A stretch of 18,049 nucleotides of DNA from Symbiodinium natans (GCA_905221605.1 CAJNDS010001460.1:1-18049), one strand, 5' to 3'; numbered from the stretch's first letter, positions 8,301 to 16,987 are shown. The notes: generated from the letters alone by a model not told the origin. Made by a program: numbers and translations.

Positions 8301-9091
8301 ATGTGTTGGCCCCTTTTCGCATATTTTCGCCGTTCTGGCAGGTCTGCAAAACATTGGGGAGACACAGCTGCATTTGTAAACTTTACTGCTTGAATCTGAC
8401 AAGCTCTTTGTAAAGATGTGTCATGGTCTCCAAGGATAACCTTGGCGGCCCGAACCAGACGTCATTGTTGACGGAAGTGGCTGGACCATCGGCGTATGGA
8501 ACATGCCTAGGCGGACGGTAGGGCTGAAAGACATTGCTGCCAAGACCTTCCTCGTGACTCTGCAGTCTGCAGGTGCAATGTCGGCTTTCCAAGCAATGGC
8601 GCGGGTCCTGGGTCCCGTGGTGTTCGCTTCACTCTACGAGGACTGGGAGAATGGGAGAATGCACACTTGTCCGTGCCAGAAGTGCAAGAAAAGAGGACGT
8701 TCATCATTCGGCACCATGGCTGGCAGTGGCTGGCCTCGGAGCCTAGACTCAGACATCAGAAGAAATTGCAGAAAAGGGAGAGGGGGGAGATGGCTCCGTC
8801 GCAGATACTATGCAGACATGTCGCAGCAGATGCGTGCCGAAGTTCCTTTCACAATGATGTTCAGGAACGATATCTTGCTCGATTTGGTTCTACGTCTACA
8901 CCAACACCCGCCACCTGGAATTGCATTCAACGTTGCAGCTGAGCATGCCATGACCCCTGCATGTTCTGCGAACTCTAGGCGAGCTCGTGGCGGCCAGGGC
9001 AGCTATGTCTCCAAAGAAGCTCAACAATAAAGAAAGCAAGTTGACAGACGGAGTCGAAGACAAGGTGGAGAAAGCGTCGGTGGATTCGTGA
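4027..9091 (+). CDS. MFS transporter, TetA/DHA1-like drug:H+ antiporter type; 20 exons, 5' end incomplete
   Basis: Twelve-helix transporter expected to exchange a small solute, probably for protons, across a membrane; substrate unknown. Exons: 4027-4062, 4143-4226, 4438-4473, 4731-4784, 4863-4880, 5038-5069, 5208-5269, 5880-5951, 6398-6454, 6779-6852, 6924-7011, 7268-7336, 7549-7659, 7881-7932, 8268-8337, 8435-8510, 8573-8640, 8696-8738, 8865-8909, 8979-9091. They sum to 1260 nt (419 residues plus TGA) with all phases matching. Numbering from the first modelled residue: TM1 FGFGIFAPYVPVL; motif A GYLSDRIGRRK (60-70); TM4-5 signature AYIADITDEQER (112-123); motif C ALGILVGPVVGAV (134-146); TM6 ending LGAPKE; acidic central loop SEAPEEGSNSPENGEP; TM11 MARVLGPVVFASLYE; TM12 and a hydrophilic tail ending EKASVDS. 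The length and order match this MFS family. The start codon is not in the model: the first exon opens in phase 0 at the start of TM1, so a leader exon lies upstream. Least certain are the exons around TM7 (6924-7336) and TM9-10 (7881-8337). Family call is firm; individual junctions are inference. Confidence 0.88.
4267..4320. repeat. GA-rich imperfect microsatellite in MFS intron 2
   Basis: Runs of GA broken by GTGA and GACA units. It sits inside the intron 4227-4437 and is purine-only apart from single T or C interruptions. Confidence 0.95.
4731..5951 (+). CDS. MFS gene exons 4-8 (TM2 end, motif A, TM3, TM4, AYIAD loop)
   Basis: Exon 4731-4784 encodes AFLTPLFGYLSDRIGRRK, an exact MFS motif A after TM2. 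It is followed by an 18-nt exon (4863-4880, VLLLAV), 5038-5069 (VTAFAALSCA plus a split R), 5208-5269 (SFHGLLVGYTLAGAFSATIL) and 5880-5951 (VCNAYIADITDEQERP..., ending VAHVN). Spacing from GRR to AYIAD is 43 residues, close to that of TetA-type proteins. All five introns that follow these exons start with GC and end with AG. If GT is forced instead of GC at 4881, the reading frame fails to join VTAFAAL, so the GC choice is supported by phase as well as by the family. Confidence 0.82.
5338..5520. repeat. TA/TG-rich low-complexity tract in MFS intron 7
   Basis: About 180 nt of (TA)n, TTTA and TATG repeats, far richer in A and T than the rest of the window. It lies in the 610-nt intron 5270-5879, the longest intron of the transporter gene. 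An open frame here (rich in Y, I and M) is only a by-product of the repeat. Confidence 0.95.
6398..7336 (+). CDS. MFS gene exons 9-12 (TM5, TM6, central loop, probable TM7)
   Basis: Exon 6398-6454 encodes IALGILVGPVVGAVISNQ, with the GxxxGPxxG antiporter motif of TM5. Exon 6779-6852 encodes ICALLSATNWAFACCCLGAP followed by KETA, matching TM6 and the usual P-E end of TM6. Exon 6924-7011 encodes the acidic loop SEAPEEGSNSPENGEP and the hydrophobic GLAWLLPF. Exon 7268-7336 encodes PGKAVLLFMSWTASCPQL, proposed as TM7. The first two are secure. The last two rest on phase consistency and on position between TM6 and TM8. For 7268-7336 the other two frames are also open, so its frame is the weakest in the gene. 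Confidence 0.65.
7131..7158. repeat. C-rich (polypyrimidine) tract in MFS intron 11
   Basis: Nearly pure C with a few T residues, inside the intron 7012-7267 and about 110 nt before its acceptor, so too far upstream to be the acceptor's own pyrimidine tract. Confidence 0.85.
7549..9091 (+). CDS. MFS gene exons 13-20 (TM8-TM12 and C-terminal tail)
   Basis: Exon 7549-7659 encodes TM8 (GMAFCGVTVICVTVFLF, then PYMMRIFEQWLL). Exon 7881-7932 gives GFRLTGLIGIAMAPT (TM9), and 8268-8337 gives CVGPFSHIFAVL (TM10). Exon 8435-8510 reads DNLGGPNQTSLLTEVAG; 8573-8640 reads AMSAFQAMARVLGPVVFASL followed by YE (TM11); 8696-8738 reads DVHHSAPWLAVAGL; 8865-8909 reads TISCSIWFYVYTNT (TM12). Exon 8979-9091 is a polar tail (ELVAARAAMSPKKLNNKESK ...) with TGA at 9089-9091. 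Intron 8641-8695 is only 55 nt. Introns at 8641 and 8739 start with GA; those at 8338, 8511 and 8910 with GC; those at 7660 and 7933 with GT. Confidence 0.82.
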
Positions 9092-9403
9092 CAAGGCGTG
9101 AGAGAATGCCTTTCAGCAACTCTCCCGAATTCACCTGACAGCTATAACTATGAATCGCGGCTGACATTCTGCCGTTCTGCTTGACTTGTGGAATATCCAG
9201 CGGTTGCAATGCAAGGACACGAAAAGCACTACGACTGTTACTGTGCGTTGCGAGGTGGATGTTTAGACAGGTTATTCTCTGACACGCTGCGGCAATAGCA
9301 TGCCGTCACTTCATGCATCGAGGATGCTCATCATCGTTGATTCATTAGGCTCTCAGGTTCCGGCCCATTTTCATGCGTCTGCTTCGGTCGCAAACGATTT
9401 TCC
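9092..9403. other. Intergenic: 3' flank of the MFS gene
   Basis: No gene seen. No AATAAA-type signal stands out, which is usual in dinoflagellates. A minus-strand frame across 9331-9687 overlaps the relict leader and has no recognisable content. Confidence 0.6.
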
Positions 9404-9424
9404 CCAAAGCCATATTGGCTCAAT
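9404..9424 (+). other. Relict spliced-leader (DinoSL) sequence
   Basis: The segment matches 17 of 21 bases of the conserved dinoflagellate spliced leader; the core 9408-9423 (AGCCATATTGGCTCAA) differs from the leader core AGCCATTTTGGCTCAA at one base of 16. In dinoflagellates, mRNAs carrying the trans-spliced leader have been copied back into the genome, leaving such relicts upstream of genes. It lies 313 nt after the stop of the transporter gene and upstream of the second plus-strand gene, in the same orientation, which fits a 5' untranslated position. Confidence 0.75.
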
Positions 9425-9792
9425 GATAGGTTGTTTGCCAAGCATGCGTAGCCTCCCGTCCATGCACGTGCGAAGTTGAACCTCGCACGCCTGGATGCCA
9501 CAGCATGGTAACGCTGCGGCTTGAACCTCAGAAGCTGTGTTGTAAAATAATGTAGGCGGCTGTGAGTTTTGTGAGTAATGTATACGGCTATGAGTCTTTG
9601 AGCCCGGCAGCCTTCCTGTAGCAAGCAGAAGCAGTTCAGGTGGCCAGGCCAGTGTCTGGTCATCGCCTTTATCTCCTTCACCTTCACGTTCGATGCAGCA
9701 CTTGCTGTTCGGCCAGGGCTGAAGATTGAGCGTGGCAGGCTCGGCCGAACTGCAAGAAAATAGGAATGAAAAGCGCATGAGACACGTTGCAG

Positions 9793-9950
9793 AGCGAGAG
9801 CCGCGGAGCCCAGCTCGAGACGCAGGAGGCTCTCCAGGATCTTCCAGAGCTTCCTGGAAGATCAGACCGATTTGGCGCGTGTTTCTCGGATTGCCTCGGT
9901 GTCCCCTTTTTTTGTCCTGATGATTGCAGTTTTCGCATCAGTTTGCGCAT
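9793..9950 (+). CDS. Gene 2 candidate exon: basic stretch plus membrane helix
   Basis: After the acceptor GTTGCAG the frame reads RARAAEPSSRRRRLSRIFQ, then FLEDQTDLARVSR, then the hydrophobic SVSPFFVLMIAVFASVCACG. A second frame over the same bases is also open (LETQEALQDLPELPGRSDRF). The hydrophobic reading is preferred because the neighbouring exons are hydrophobic. The donor is not fixed; GTG|GCCCAAG near 9952 is one option. Confidence 0.4.
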
Positions 9951-12900
9951 GTGGCCCAAGCTGAAGCATGCTGAGGACTCCGACCGGAATGCCGCTAAAG
10001 ACGACCAGTGGCAGCGGCCTTGCATCCTGGGCTGCAGACGGTTGCAGAGCATTCTGAAACGCAACAATTCACCTCTGGATCTTTTGCGGACGAGGCCAAG
10101 TCCACTAAGTACACGTTTCAGGCGAGCAGTGCCAGGGTGCCTTCATGAACTACTTCAGTGCCTTGCAGACAGCCACGAGGCACAGAAAAAAAGAGTTGCC
10201 TGAGCGTTCATCTCACAAAGCCGTGCGGCGACGCTAGCTTGAGAATGCTTGAGATCAGGCCAATTCTGGTGACCGTTGGCATTGGAATGACAATAGTGGT
10301 TCTGACCTGGCTGATGATGGACACTGCGCAACTCTTCTTCCTTCCGGCTTTGCGCCTTGGCTCTGAGAGCAAGAACCGTGTAATCATGCAAAACGCGGCC
10401 TGCAGACGCAAGGTTCTACTGGAGCAAGCGGCTCAAGTTGTCGTCAGAGATGGCCGCTGCGACGCTGCTGGTACGCTCCTTGTGCAGGGGAGGGGTCACG
10501 AAACGAGGACGTTCTTGCATGTTGATGCTCCGACCATTGTTGCTGAAGAGCTGCAGCTCGCACATACCAGGCACTCGGCAATGGCGCACCCGACATGGCA
10601 GATGCTCCGGGGCTTGTATGATTCGCTTCGACGCTACGTTCGGGAGCATCATCTGCACTCAGGCTGTGGCTGCTGCACAACTACAAGATCTGCCATTGGG
10701 ATTGAGCGATTTAGGTGGTGCCAATCTCTGCGACTTGCTGTAAAATGGCTAAGTGCTTTGACTGCTTGTGCTCTGCTTGTGCTACGCGTGTGCTCCTGCA
10801 ACCGGATGACTTCCACAGGTAGCCTTAGCTGGGGCAACTGCCTATGCCTGCTGGTCGCCTACATGGTAGATCCAGACGCGAAAACTGCAGTATTGGAACA
10901 TCAAGGCACGGAGGGTACGGAGTGTGCACTGCACCCTCATATGACACGTGGGTAGTTTACGTCCACCTCAGGGAGGAGGGAAGGCGACAGAACTGACACT
11001 GCAACATGAGGGGCTGCTTGCAGAAGCCTTCATTAAAGCTTAGGCGCATTTCCCATCAATAAATTCAGTGTTAAATAGAGGACATTACCTGGTGCTGCTG
11101 GCTTTCTATGGCGGTGCTATTGCCGCAGGCTTAGGCATTCCAGGAGTTGCGGCAAGTCAACAACACTCAAAAAGGACCACGCGTTCATGTCGTTTTGGAA
11201 TGCACAATGCTGAACAATGCTGCAGCCAGGAGAGCTTGTTTGTTCCGCAGTCTTTGCACTGTAGCAACTCAATTTAGCAAGCGGTGCCCACTTTGCAGCT
11301 TTCTACATCCGAGGTCTTGCTGTCACTCAGCCTCCAACAAGCGACCGTCAACTTTTGGCATGTGTGTGCCCTTACGGCGCTGTACGGTGTGTCCAGGATG
11401 CAAGTTGTGTGGTCTTTCCTGTGTAAGAGGGGACAGTCGTTTAAGTACGCTTGGAGATTGCGCCACAGGTGATACTTAAACTAAGCACGTCGAGGGCGGG
11501 TCGAGTGTCCTCCAGGCCCAACTGGTTTGCAGCAGTCGCGGAAGCGGCGCCTGGATACGGCGGAAGATACTGACGAACCGCTGGATGTAAGCGCTGCCTT
11601 TCCGAGACCTTGCAAAGTCACTGGATGCGGCCATTTACAACCCGCCGATGCTGTACCGGGGACTGATGACAGGCACTTCGACATCGCTTCAGATGCACCG
11701 GGCACCTTAATTGTTCCAGGCTTCCCTGTCAACCCAAGAACGAAGTCGCCCTTTCTGCAGGTCCGAAATTAAACGTCACATCCGAACGCGGCCCGTGTCG
11801 AGGCATCATCCCTGATTAATTTCTGCTCCGATTGTTTGCAAGCATTCATCCCGTCACAAGGTGGACTCGGTGGTCTCACCTGGGACGCAAGTCGTGTATG
11901 CGCCACTATGGGCGGTAAACTCCACTCAGTTGCAGTGGCTTGAGACACCCGACGTTATTTGTCGTGGCGACATGATTGAAAGCTCATCCAAAGCGGCCAT
12001 TGACTAAGGAAGCCCTGAAACGACAGTCGCGGTTGCAATTCGAAGGTCAAAGGTTGCCCATGCGGAGAACGTCACGTCTGTGGCGCCGGCAAGCCCCATG
12101 GCACTGTCTGCATGCGGCAGGTCGTCTCGCACACGTTTGAAATGCACCTGAAGGACGTGGGCGGTTGCCCCCTTCTCATTTTGCCCCCGCTGGTTTTAGT
12201 GATGCTCCGGCACCTTCAAGCTGGTGCCCCAGCTTGATGCAACCGGTTGTGTTCAGAATCTGGAACCGCCTGCCGTCCACGCACTGGAAGCAAAGGGGAC
12301 GCCGCGACCTAAGTCCGTTCGTCTCGACGATGTGTTCAAGTCCAAGTTATACGACAAGCAGCCCTTCCTTGTTTAGTTCGGCCTTTGGTCATCCTGCAAC
12401 ATCCCGCCGATCCGATTGGCTCGTCTGACCCCAATGATCTTCAGAGGTTTCTGGATTCTGATGAACGGTTACGCTCTTGCTCCTACCAGACCCCTGATTT
12501 GCATTGGCACGACCGCCACTGGAGGTTGCCCAGTGCGTGCGTGTGTGCGAAAAGGTTGTTCTCCATGACATCGACGTGGAATTGCGAATTTGGCAGCTTC
12601 CGCTGCCATCATGGCCAAATCAGGCAAAGATGACAGGATTGGAGAAGCTCGCAAGCGTCCTCCTCCCTTGGGAGCTCGAGCTTCAATCATTCATGCCATC
12701 CGTGTGGGCACTCGACGCACTCTTCCTGTGCCATCTCCATCCTTCTTCGGCGGCGTGGTCTCCCAATGCTTTGCAGTTTGTGACGGGCCATGCATGGTCT
12801 TGTGGAGGAGATCAAACACCCCCAGTTCGCATCATAGACGTTGACCCCACAGTCCCTCTAGGCACTCTAGGCCTCTCTGTCCTGATTGGCCCCACGAGAA

Positions 12901-15900
12901 TCTCGAGGCCATGAGGCGACGCAGTGACGTCGGATGTGGCACAACTTCGCAATGCTTGGACAAAAAGAATTGGCTTACACCGTGCGCCTTGTCTCGTGTG
13001 AGAAGCTCGACCTCCGCTTCGGTCGTGGACGTTTTCGCCCCTCGAAAATCTCATTAAGCAAGGGGGGGACGCTTGGTCATAGCAAGTTTCACGGTTCACG
13101 TCCGTCCATTCCCTGCTGCCATTTTGATGAGGCTGGCACCGCCTTCGGAGCCTTTGCCCCTCAATATTTGTCCTCTGTCTTCTTGGAGGATAGCAGGTAG
13201 TTATCAACCAGGGTTATGTGGGAGAATTAAAGCCTGATCTTGGTCCATATTCTTGCAAGCTGAAGTCAGATCTACTGGCTGCGGTGCGCACGGGCCTCTG
13301 GCCAGGCTATGCCAGGCTTGTCTATACCTTTTCGGGGAGGCCGCCAAGCTCCGAAGCCGTTCATTCAGGGACGTGGCTTCGGCCACCTTCGGTCGATGCC
13401 GATGATGCTGTGGGGCAAGTCCGCCTTGGCCAGCCCGAATTGCGGCTGATGATTTATCCAGGCTCTCTTGTCCATGCCGGGCCGCCTGTTCCCGTATACG
13501 GCGATGGGAGCTGCGAGCCTTCAGCCCCCGTTGGGTTTCGTCGTCTCCCCTGCAAGGACGCTATGGGGGCTGAGATGATGCTCTGTCGGTCGTTGCAAGG
13601 TTCGTGAAGATATGCGAGGATTGCAGCCTGTGAAGCCCTGCTCGGGGCTTTCTTCTCGTGGTTTGAGGTTCGGGGTCACAGGAGCTCCAACTGCCACGGT
13701 ACTCGCCCAAGCCTGCTAGTACTTCAAAGGCTCTTGGACTTGCATGCCAACTCGACAACTCGCGATTTGCCTGCCCAGCTCACCTTTATTTTATCCCTGG
13801 GCCTGCAAGTTGCGTTGTTTTCTCCCGCTCCCTCTCCCTCTCCCTTTATGCAAATTTACATGTTTTGAAGTTGCTATGACTAAGCCGAAGCCAAGGCATT
13901 CCTGTTGTATCTGCTTGCGCGCAACAAGATTGAGGCTGGCAAAGGGGTGCAGATGATGGCGCGGATGTTCAGAAGAGCGCAGTTAAGCCTTGGCAGGAAC
14001 AGATGGAAGGAATCTCTGGACCGACGCTGCCTTGGTTCTCTGTTATCTAATGCTACATAGATGCTATCTAGTTTATCTCACTCTCTTTTTTGGTCTTGTC
14101 TGCCTCCCTCTCTTTCGACAACTCCCTGGATGCTCAGAAAAAGCTCAGAACATGCTCAGAAGAGCCACGTTTGTCAATAAGGACCGGCCGCCGAAGGAAC
14201 AGCCGCTGGGTTCAAGACTTTCGTAACAGCAAACCTGCTCTGTGTGGTCCACTCTCAGCCAGAGGCTCCACTCACGTGGCCATGGAGGATTCATTGGCCT
14301 GCTTGAGCGGCCACACTGCACCTGGTTGGCATGCGGGTAGCATTCTCACCTCGCTGCAAGCAGCATAGGCCCGCCCGATGCGGACTCTTGGCGAATCTCC
14401 TTCGCCTGGGCTCTGCCACTTGGACTGACGAAGGTTTCTCATTCCAAGATCCGCGGTGTCACGTCACGGAATGATGCAACTTCTGACAGGCTTCTCCCAT
14501 TTACGGCCAGTTCCTCAGCATAGCATGTTACCAGTCACGGGTCCTGGCCGCCATCATCCACACGTGCTGTTCCACCGAGTTAGTGCGTATGGCAACCATT
14601 CCTCCGTGCGACTTGCGCTGGGACACTCCCCGACGTGTCTTTCACACGATGTGCCCAACAGGCCGCTCCGGAAGTCTCCTGTTCAAGTCTCCGATCCTAC
14701 ATGGTCATGACATGGCAGTGCAGGACTCTACTTGCTGTGCCGGCTGCTGGGCTATATCCCTGCGCCCGACTTCAACGGAGGAGCCACCTGTCTCGGTTCT
14801 GCTCGCTGCAGTGCATTGAGATACATGTTCAGCCCGTAGCATCGATACGCTTAGGTGGCGACCGCGGTGGTACTCATCCTGATAACAGTCACCATCCCCA
14901 GTCGCAGCTACCCATTTGGAACCTCATTTGGAAGGGAGGCTTCCTTGAGAGCAGCGTCCCACAATTGCGTCCTGAAGGTCACGATTTTCATCACGGGCGG
15001 TACCTCTTCTTCTGCGAAGATGTCAGGAAGCGCGTTGCCATGGTTCTACTCTGGGATGAGCCTGCTTGCCCTTGCTGCATGGCAGCAAGCATGGCCCTGC
15101 TGAACCCACAATTGTCAGTGAAAGTTATGTCGGCAAAGACGAGCCTAGCTAAACAGGCTTGCACCAGTTATGTTGTGAACACCAGCACACCAACATGCCC
15201 AAAAATAAGGTGTCATCAATGCTTTGGCTTTCTGCGCTCTCTGATGACGCTGTGCCGCACGAAGCATCTCCTTGGCATTGCAGTCCGGAAAAAGGCCTTT
15301 TTTGTATGGGCACGTGGAGTCGGAAGACGCGGATCACTTTGGCATGGCTAAGGAAATCACAGCTTCCCTTGAGGGGCTTTGCCGTTTTTACAAGATTTCA
15401 CGCTTGCGGTCTGGATTTACGCTGCTGGCCTGGGGTACCTCCCGCAAGTAAGTTGCATTTTCCTTGCGGTGACACCAGTATCATGTGCCATGTGCACGCA
15501 ACTGAAGCTCAGAAGTGGCAGGCAATTGCGCTGGCGATCTGGTTGCCGCCTATTCAATCTCGCTCATGGGCGAGTTTTCCCTCGCTTTCCATGGAGCCTT
15601 CTCAACAAGCAGCCATGCAGTTTTTCAGGATCCCCACCGTGCCGACGTGTTGGGTGCTTGTGACTGTTGCCTGACGGCCTCCTCAACCAAGGGCTTGTGG
15701 CAAGCCAGTTCTTTAATGTCGCGGTGACTCGTCAGCATCCAGGCTGTTTGGGTATCTCAAACGGCGCCCTACTCTGCAGTCCGTGTAATGTTCGCCTTAA
15801 GAGAGACGGAGGTCTAGTTTATCTTGTATGCAGTCCAAACAGGAAGTGAGCAGACCAAGGTCGGTTTCAGCGCAGCACTGATGACAGTGACCTGGAAGTC

Positions 15901-16857
15901 ATCGGAGAAAACCCTCTTTGACAACGGCTGGCCTGTCGACATTAGTCATCCGCTACTGGTGCTGCCCTTGGCAAGTCAGGCCAGTCCCCAGCATGTCCCC
16001 ACTACATGCCCTGACCTGCAGGCATGCGTCGGCTCGATCCTCATCGTGGTGGGACTCTCAGACCGGGTTTCGTTCTTTTCGTCGCTGACAAGCTGGTACA
16101 TTTACATGCGAAGTGCTCAAACGCCATCAGCAGCCAGCGCCGGATCCGCGCACTCATCTGGGCCTGGCGGAGTTTCGTTCCTTCTCACAACGCTCTCCTC
16201 AGTTAATCGGTAAGGCAAGCCATTCCTGACGACAAAAAGGCCAAACATCACATGAGACAATATATCGCCCCTCTTGTAGACACAACTGACACAGCTTGAC
16301 ATGTAACTCACTCCTGGCGTCTGAGTTCTTCGCAAAGCAAGCATTACACAGGACGGCCTGCATAATGCAGAAGGAGCAAATCACATGTCAGACCGAGCGA
16401 CTCTTACTCAATCCGCTAGTCTCGCACCCCCTTTTGCATTTCCTTGGCAATCTGTCTGCAGATTCATCGGGCAGGTGGCCATGCAAGCTGTGTTTAGCCT
16501 GGTGGACTTGAACGTGCGCAGTCCATGTTGGTCAGTTGCGCCTAGCTCATCTGCCATGCACATCTGCACCCTCATGTTAGTGCCGCAAGGGAAGCAGCTT
16601 GCGAGAATATTTGTACCTTGGTTGCCCTCAGGCGCTGGCAGCCAATTATGGTACATTCTTCATCTACATGTGGATGAATACATCAGCCGAAGTACCGTAC
16701 CAGCTGGCGGGGTGATGCAAAATAGTTCACCCAGTCTCCGCATTGACGGGTCAAGTTGGAGCGTCATATGCTTGGCTGTTATCTGTTATTATGCTCCTTG
16801 CCAGAAGACGTGAATTGTTTCACCGCTCGGGCCGAAGCACTGCTGACCCAGGGTAAT
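9793..16857 (+). CDS. Second multi-pass membrane protein, transporter-like; partly resolved
   Basis: Hydrophobic exons in one direction: about 9793-9950, 10136-10179, 10259 to about 10368, 10663-10714, 11081-11143, 11282-11396, 14855 to about 15100, 15284-15341, 15395-15447, 16632 to about 16710, and about 16735-16857. Several join in phase: 10136-10179 to 10259 (GC donor, ALQTATR-PILVTVGIG), 10663-10714 to 11081-11143 (GT donor), 11081-11143 to 11282 (GA donor), and 15284-15341 to 15395-15447 (GC donor). The last exon ends SYAWLLSVIMLLARRRELFH plus a short polar tail and TAA, a normal membrane-protein C-terminus. At least eight candidate membrane helices are visible, so a polytopic transporter is likely; MFS is possible but no diagnostic motif was found. 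The middle and the order of the exons are uncertain, and two genes could be mixed here. The relict spliced leader at 9404 lies upstream. Confidence 0.5.
10136..10368 (+). CDS. Gene 2 exons with long hydrophobic segment
   Basis: Exon 10136-10179 encodes GAFMNYFSALQTAT plus two bases of R. A GC-AG intron (10180-10258) joins it in phase to an exon encoding PILVTVGIGMTIVVLTWLMM, continuing DTAQLFFLPALRLGSES. The hydrophobic part is long enough for one or two helices. The second exon ends near 10350-10377; the open frame goes on to 10955 but its later part has lower protein character. Confidence 0.6.
10663..11396 (+). CDS. Gene 2 exons: AVAAAQLQ..., GHYLVLLAFY..., ...NFWHVCALTALYG
   Basis: Exon 10663-10714 encodes AVAAAQLQDLPLGLSDL and ends TTAG|GTGGTG. 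It joins in phase with 11081-11143, which encodes HYLVLLAFYGGAIAAGLGIP and ends CCAG|GAGTTG (a GA donor). That joins in phase with 11282-11396, which includes SLQQATVNFWHVCALTALYG and ends TCCAG|GATGCA. The three exons would give two membrane helices. The third exon has competing open frames, for example GAHFAAFYIRG over 11284-11315, so its reading is the least sure. Confidence 0.5.
13218..13607 (+). pseudogene. Longest uninterrupted frame of the broken open-frame series
   Basis: 129 codons without introns, with protein-like composition: LKSDLLAAVRTGLWPGYARL, later PVYGDGSCEPSAPVGFRRL. It ends at TGA 13605-13607. No family recognised. Neighbouring frames upstream (12934-13200) and downstream are in other phases, which fits a decayed longer frame. 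Confidence 0.3.
13821..13846. repeat. CT-rich simple repeat (CCCTCT units)
   Basis: Short run of CTCCCT units in the open-frame-rich stretch between exons of the second plus-strand gene. Confidence 0.85.
14855..15103 (+). CDS. Gene 2 candidate exon(s) with two hydrophobic segments
   Basis: After CGCTTAG the frame reads VATAVVLILITVTIPS. It stays open through VTIFITGGTSSSAKMSGSAL and ends PWFYSGMSLLALAAWQQAWP before TGA. It may be one exon or two (a second acceptor, GAAG|GTCACG, is near 14979). A competing frame from 14635 to 15351 is longer but less hydrophobic. Confidence 0.4.
   Translation: MATAVVLILITVTIPSRSYPFGTSFGREASLRAASHNCVLKVTIFITGGTSSSAKMSGSALPWFYSGMSLLALAAWQQAWPC
15284..15447 (+). 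CDS. Gene 2 exons: acidic loop and membrane helix
   Basis: Exon 15284-15341 follows ATTGCAG and encodes SGKRPFLYGHVESEDADHF. A GC-AG intron of 53 nt joins it in phase to 15395-15447, encoding FTLAVWIYAAGLGYLPQ, which ends on the strong donor GTAAGT. The acidic loop followed directly by a helix suits a polytopic protein. The first frame is open past the chosen donor (MAKEITASLEGLCRFYK), so that intron could be wrong. Confidence 0.5.
15504..16204 (+). other. Gene 2 unresolved part: several competing protein-like frames
   Basis: Candidate exon pieces: NCAGDLVAAYSISLMGEFSL followed by AFHGAFSTSSHAVFQ, ending CAG|GATCCC near 15628; LLNQGLVASQFFNVAV near 15680-15725; ACVGSILIVVGLSDRVSFFS after CTGCAG at about 16021; and, in another frame, GFVLFVADKLVHLHAKCSNA. 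Each is protein-like, but I could not build a chain with consistent phases, so no exon limits are given. Confidence 0.3.
16632..16857 (+). CDS. Gene 2 C-terminal exons and stop
   Basis: After CCCTCAG the frame reads ALAANYGTFFIYMWMNTSAE then VPYQLA. A second segment, probably from 16735, reads SALTGQVGASYAWLLSVIML then LARRRELFHRSGRSTADPG and stops at TAA 16855-16857. Helix, basic cluster and short polar tail form a normal cytoplasmic C-terminus. The junction between the two segments is not resolved: the phases of the visible sites do not match, so either a site is unusual or a small exon is missing. Confidence 0.55.
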
Positions 16858-16987
16858 CTAGACCTGCAGATACCAAGCCCGCGAGGCATCCGAGAGTTGG
16901 TGTTGAGCCGGGTACATTGAGGGGTTTGTACTGTCAGCCCAATGAGAACGGAACAGGCATCAAAGTTGCAAGCGCCAGACCTCAGCC
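16858..16987. other. Short intergenic region
   Basis: No gene seen. It separates the stop of the second plus-strand gene from a possible start codon at 16988. Confidence 0.4.

Larger units (their letters stand above)
11397..14854 (+). other. Open-frame-rich stretch, probably a large intron holding decayed mobile or retroposed DNA
   Basis: About 3.4 kb with little sign of the flanking membrane protein. Long plus-strand frames follow one another and switch frame: 11527-11772, 12504-12914, 12934-13200 and 13218-13607 (including LVYTFSGRPPSSEAVHSG and SVDADDAVGQVRLGQPELR). Several others are shorter. They look like one long coding sequence broken by frameshifts and stops, the usual look of an old retroelement or pseudogene. 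I see no reverse-transcriptase YADD/FADD box, zinc knuckle, long terminal repeats or target-site duplication, so the nature of the element is inference. It could alternatively hold real exons of an unrecognised gene. Confidence 0.35.

Noticed and set aside
8503-9030. 175-codon plus frame read straight through without splicing
   Set aside because: It contains transporter exon 17 but then reads through three introns; the spliced frames restore TM12 and a polar tail, which the unspliced frame lacks.
10430-10660. Long 265-codon frame (10158-10955) taken as one gene
   Set aside because: Its start overlaps a different frame that splices in phase at 10180, and its later part overlaps better exons in another frame. 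Only the segment 10259 to about 10368 is kept.
13380-13420. DADD motif as a reverse-transcriptase active site
   Set aside because: The context (SVDADDAVGQ) lacks the hydrophobic residues around the YADD/FADD box and no other RT blocks are nearby.
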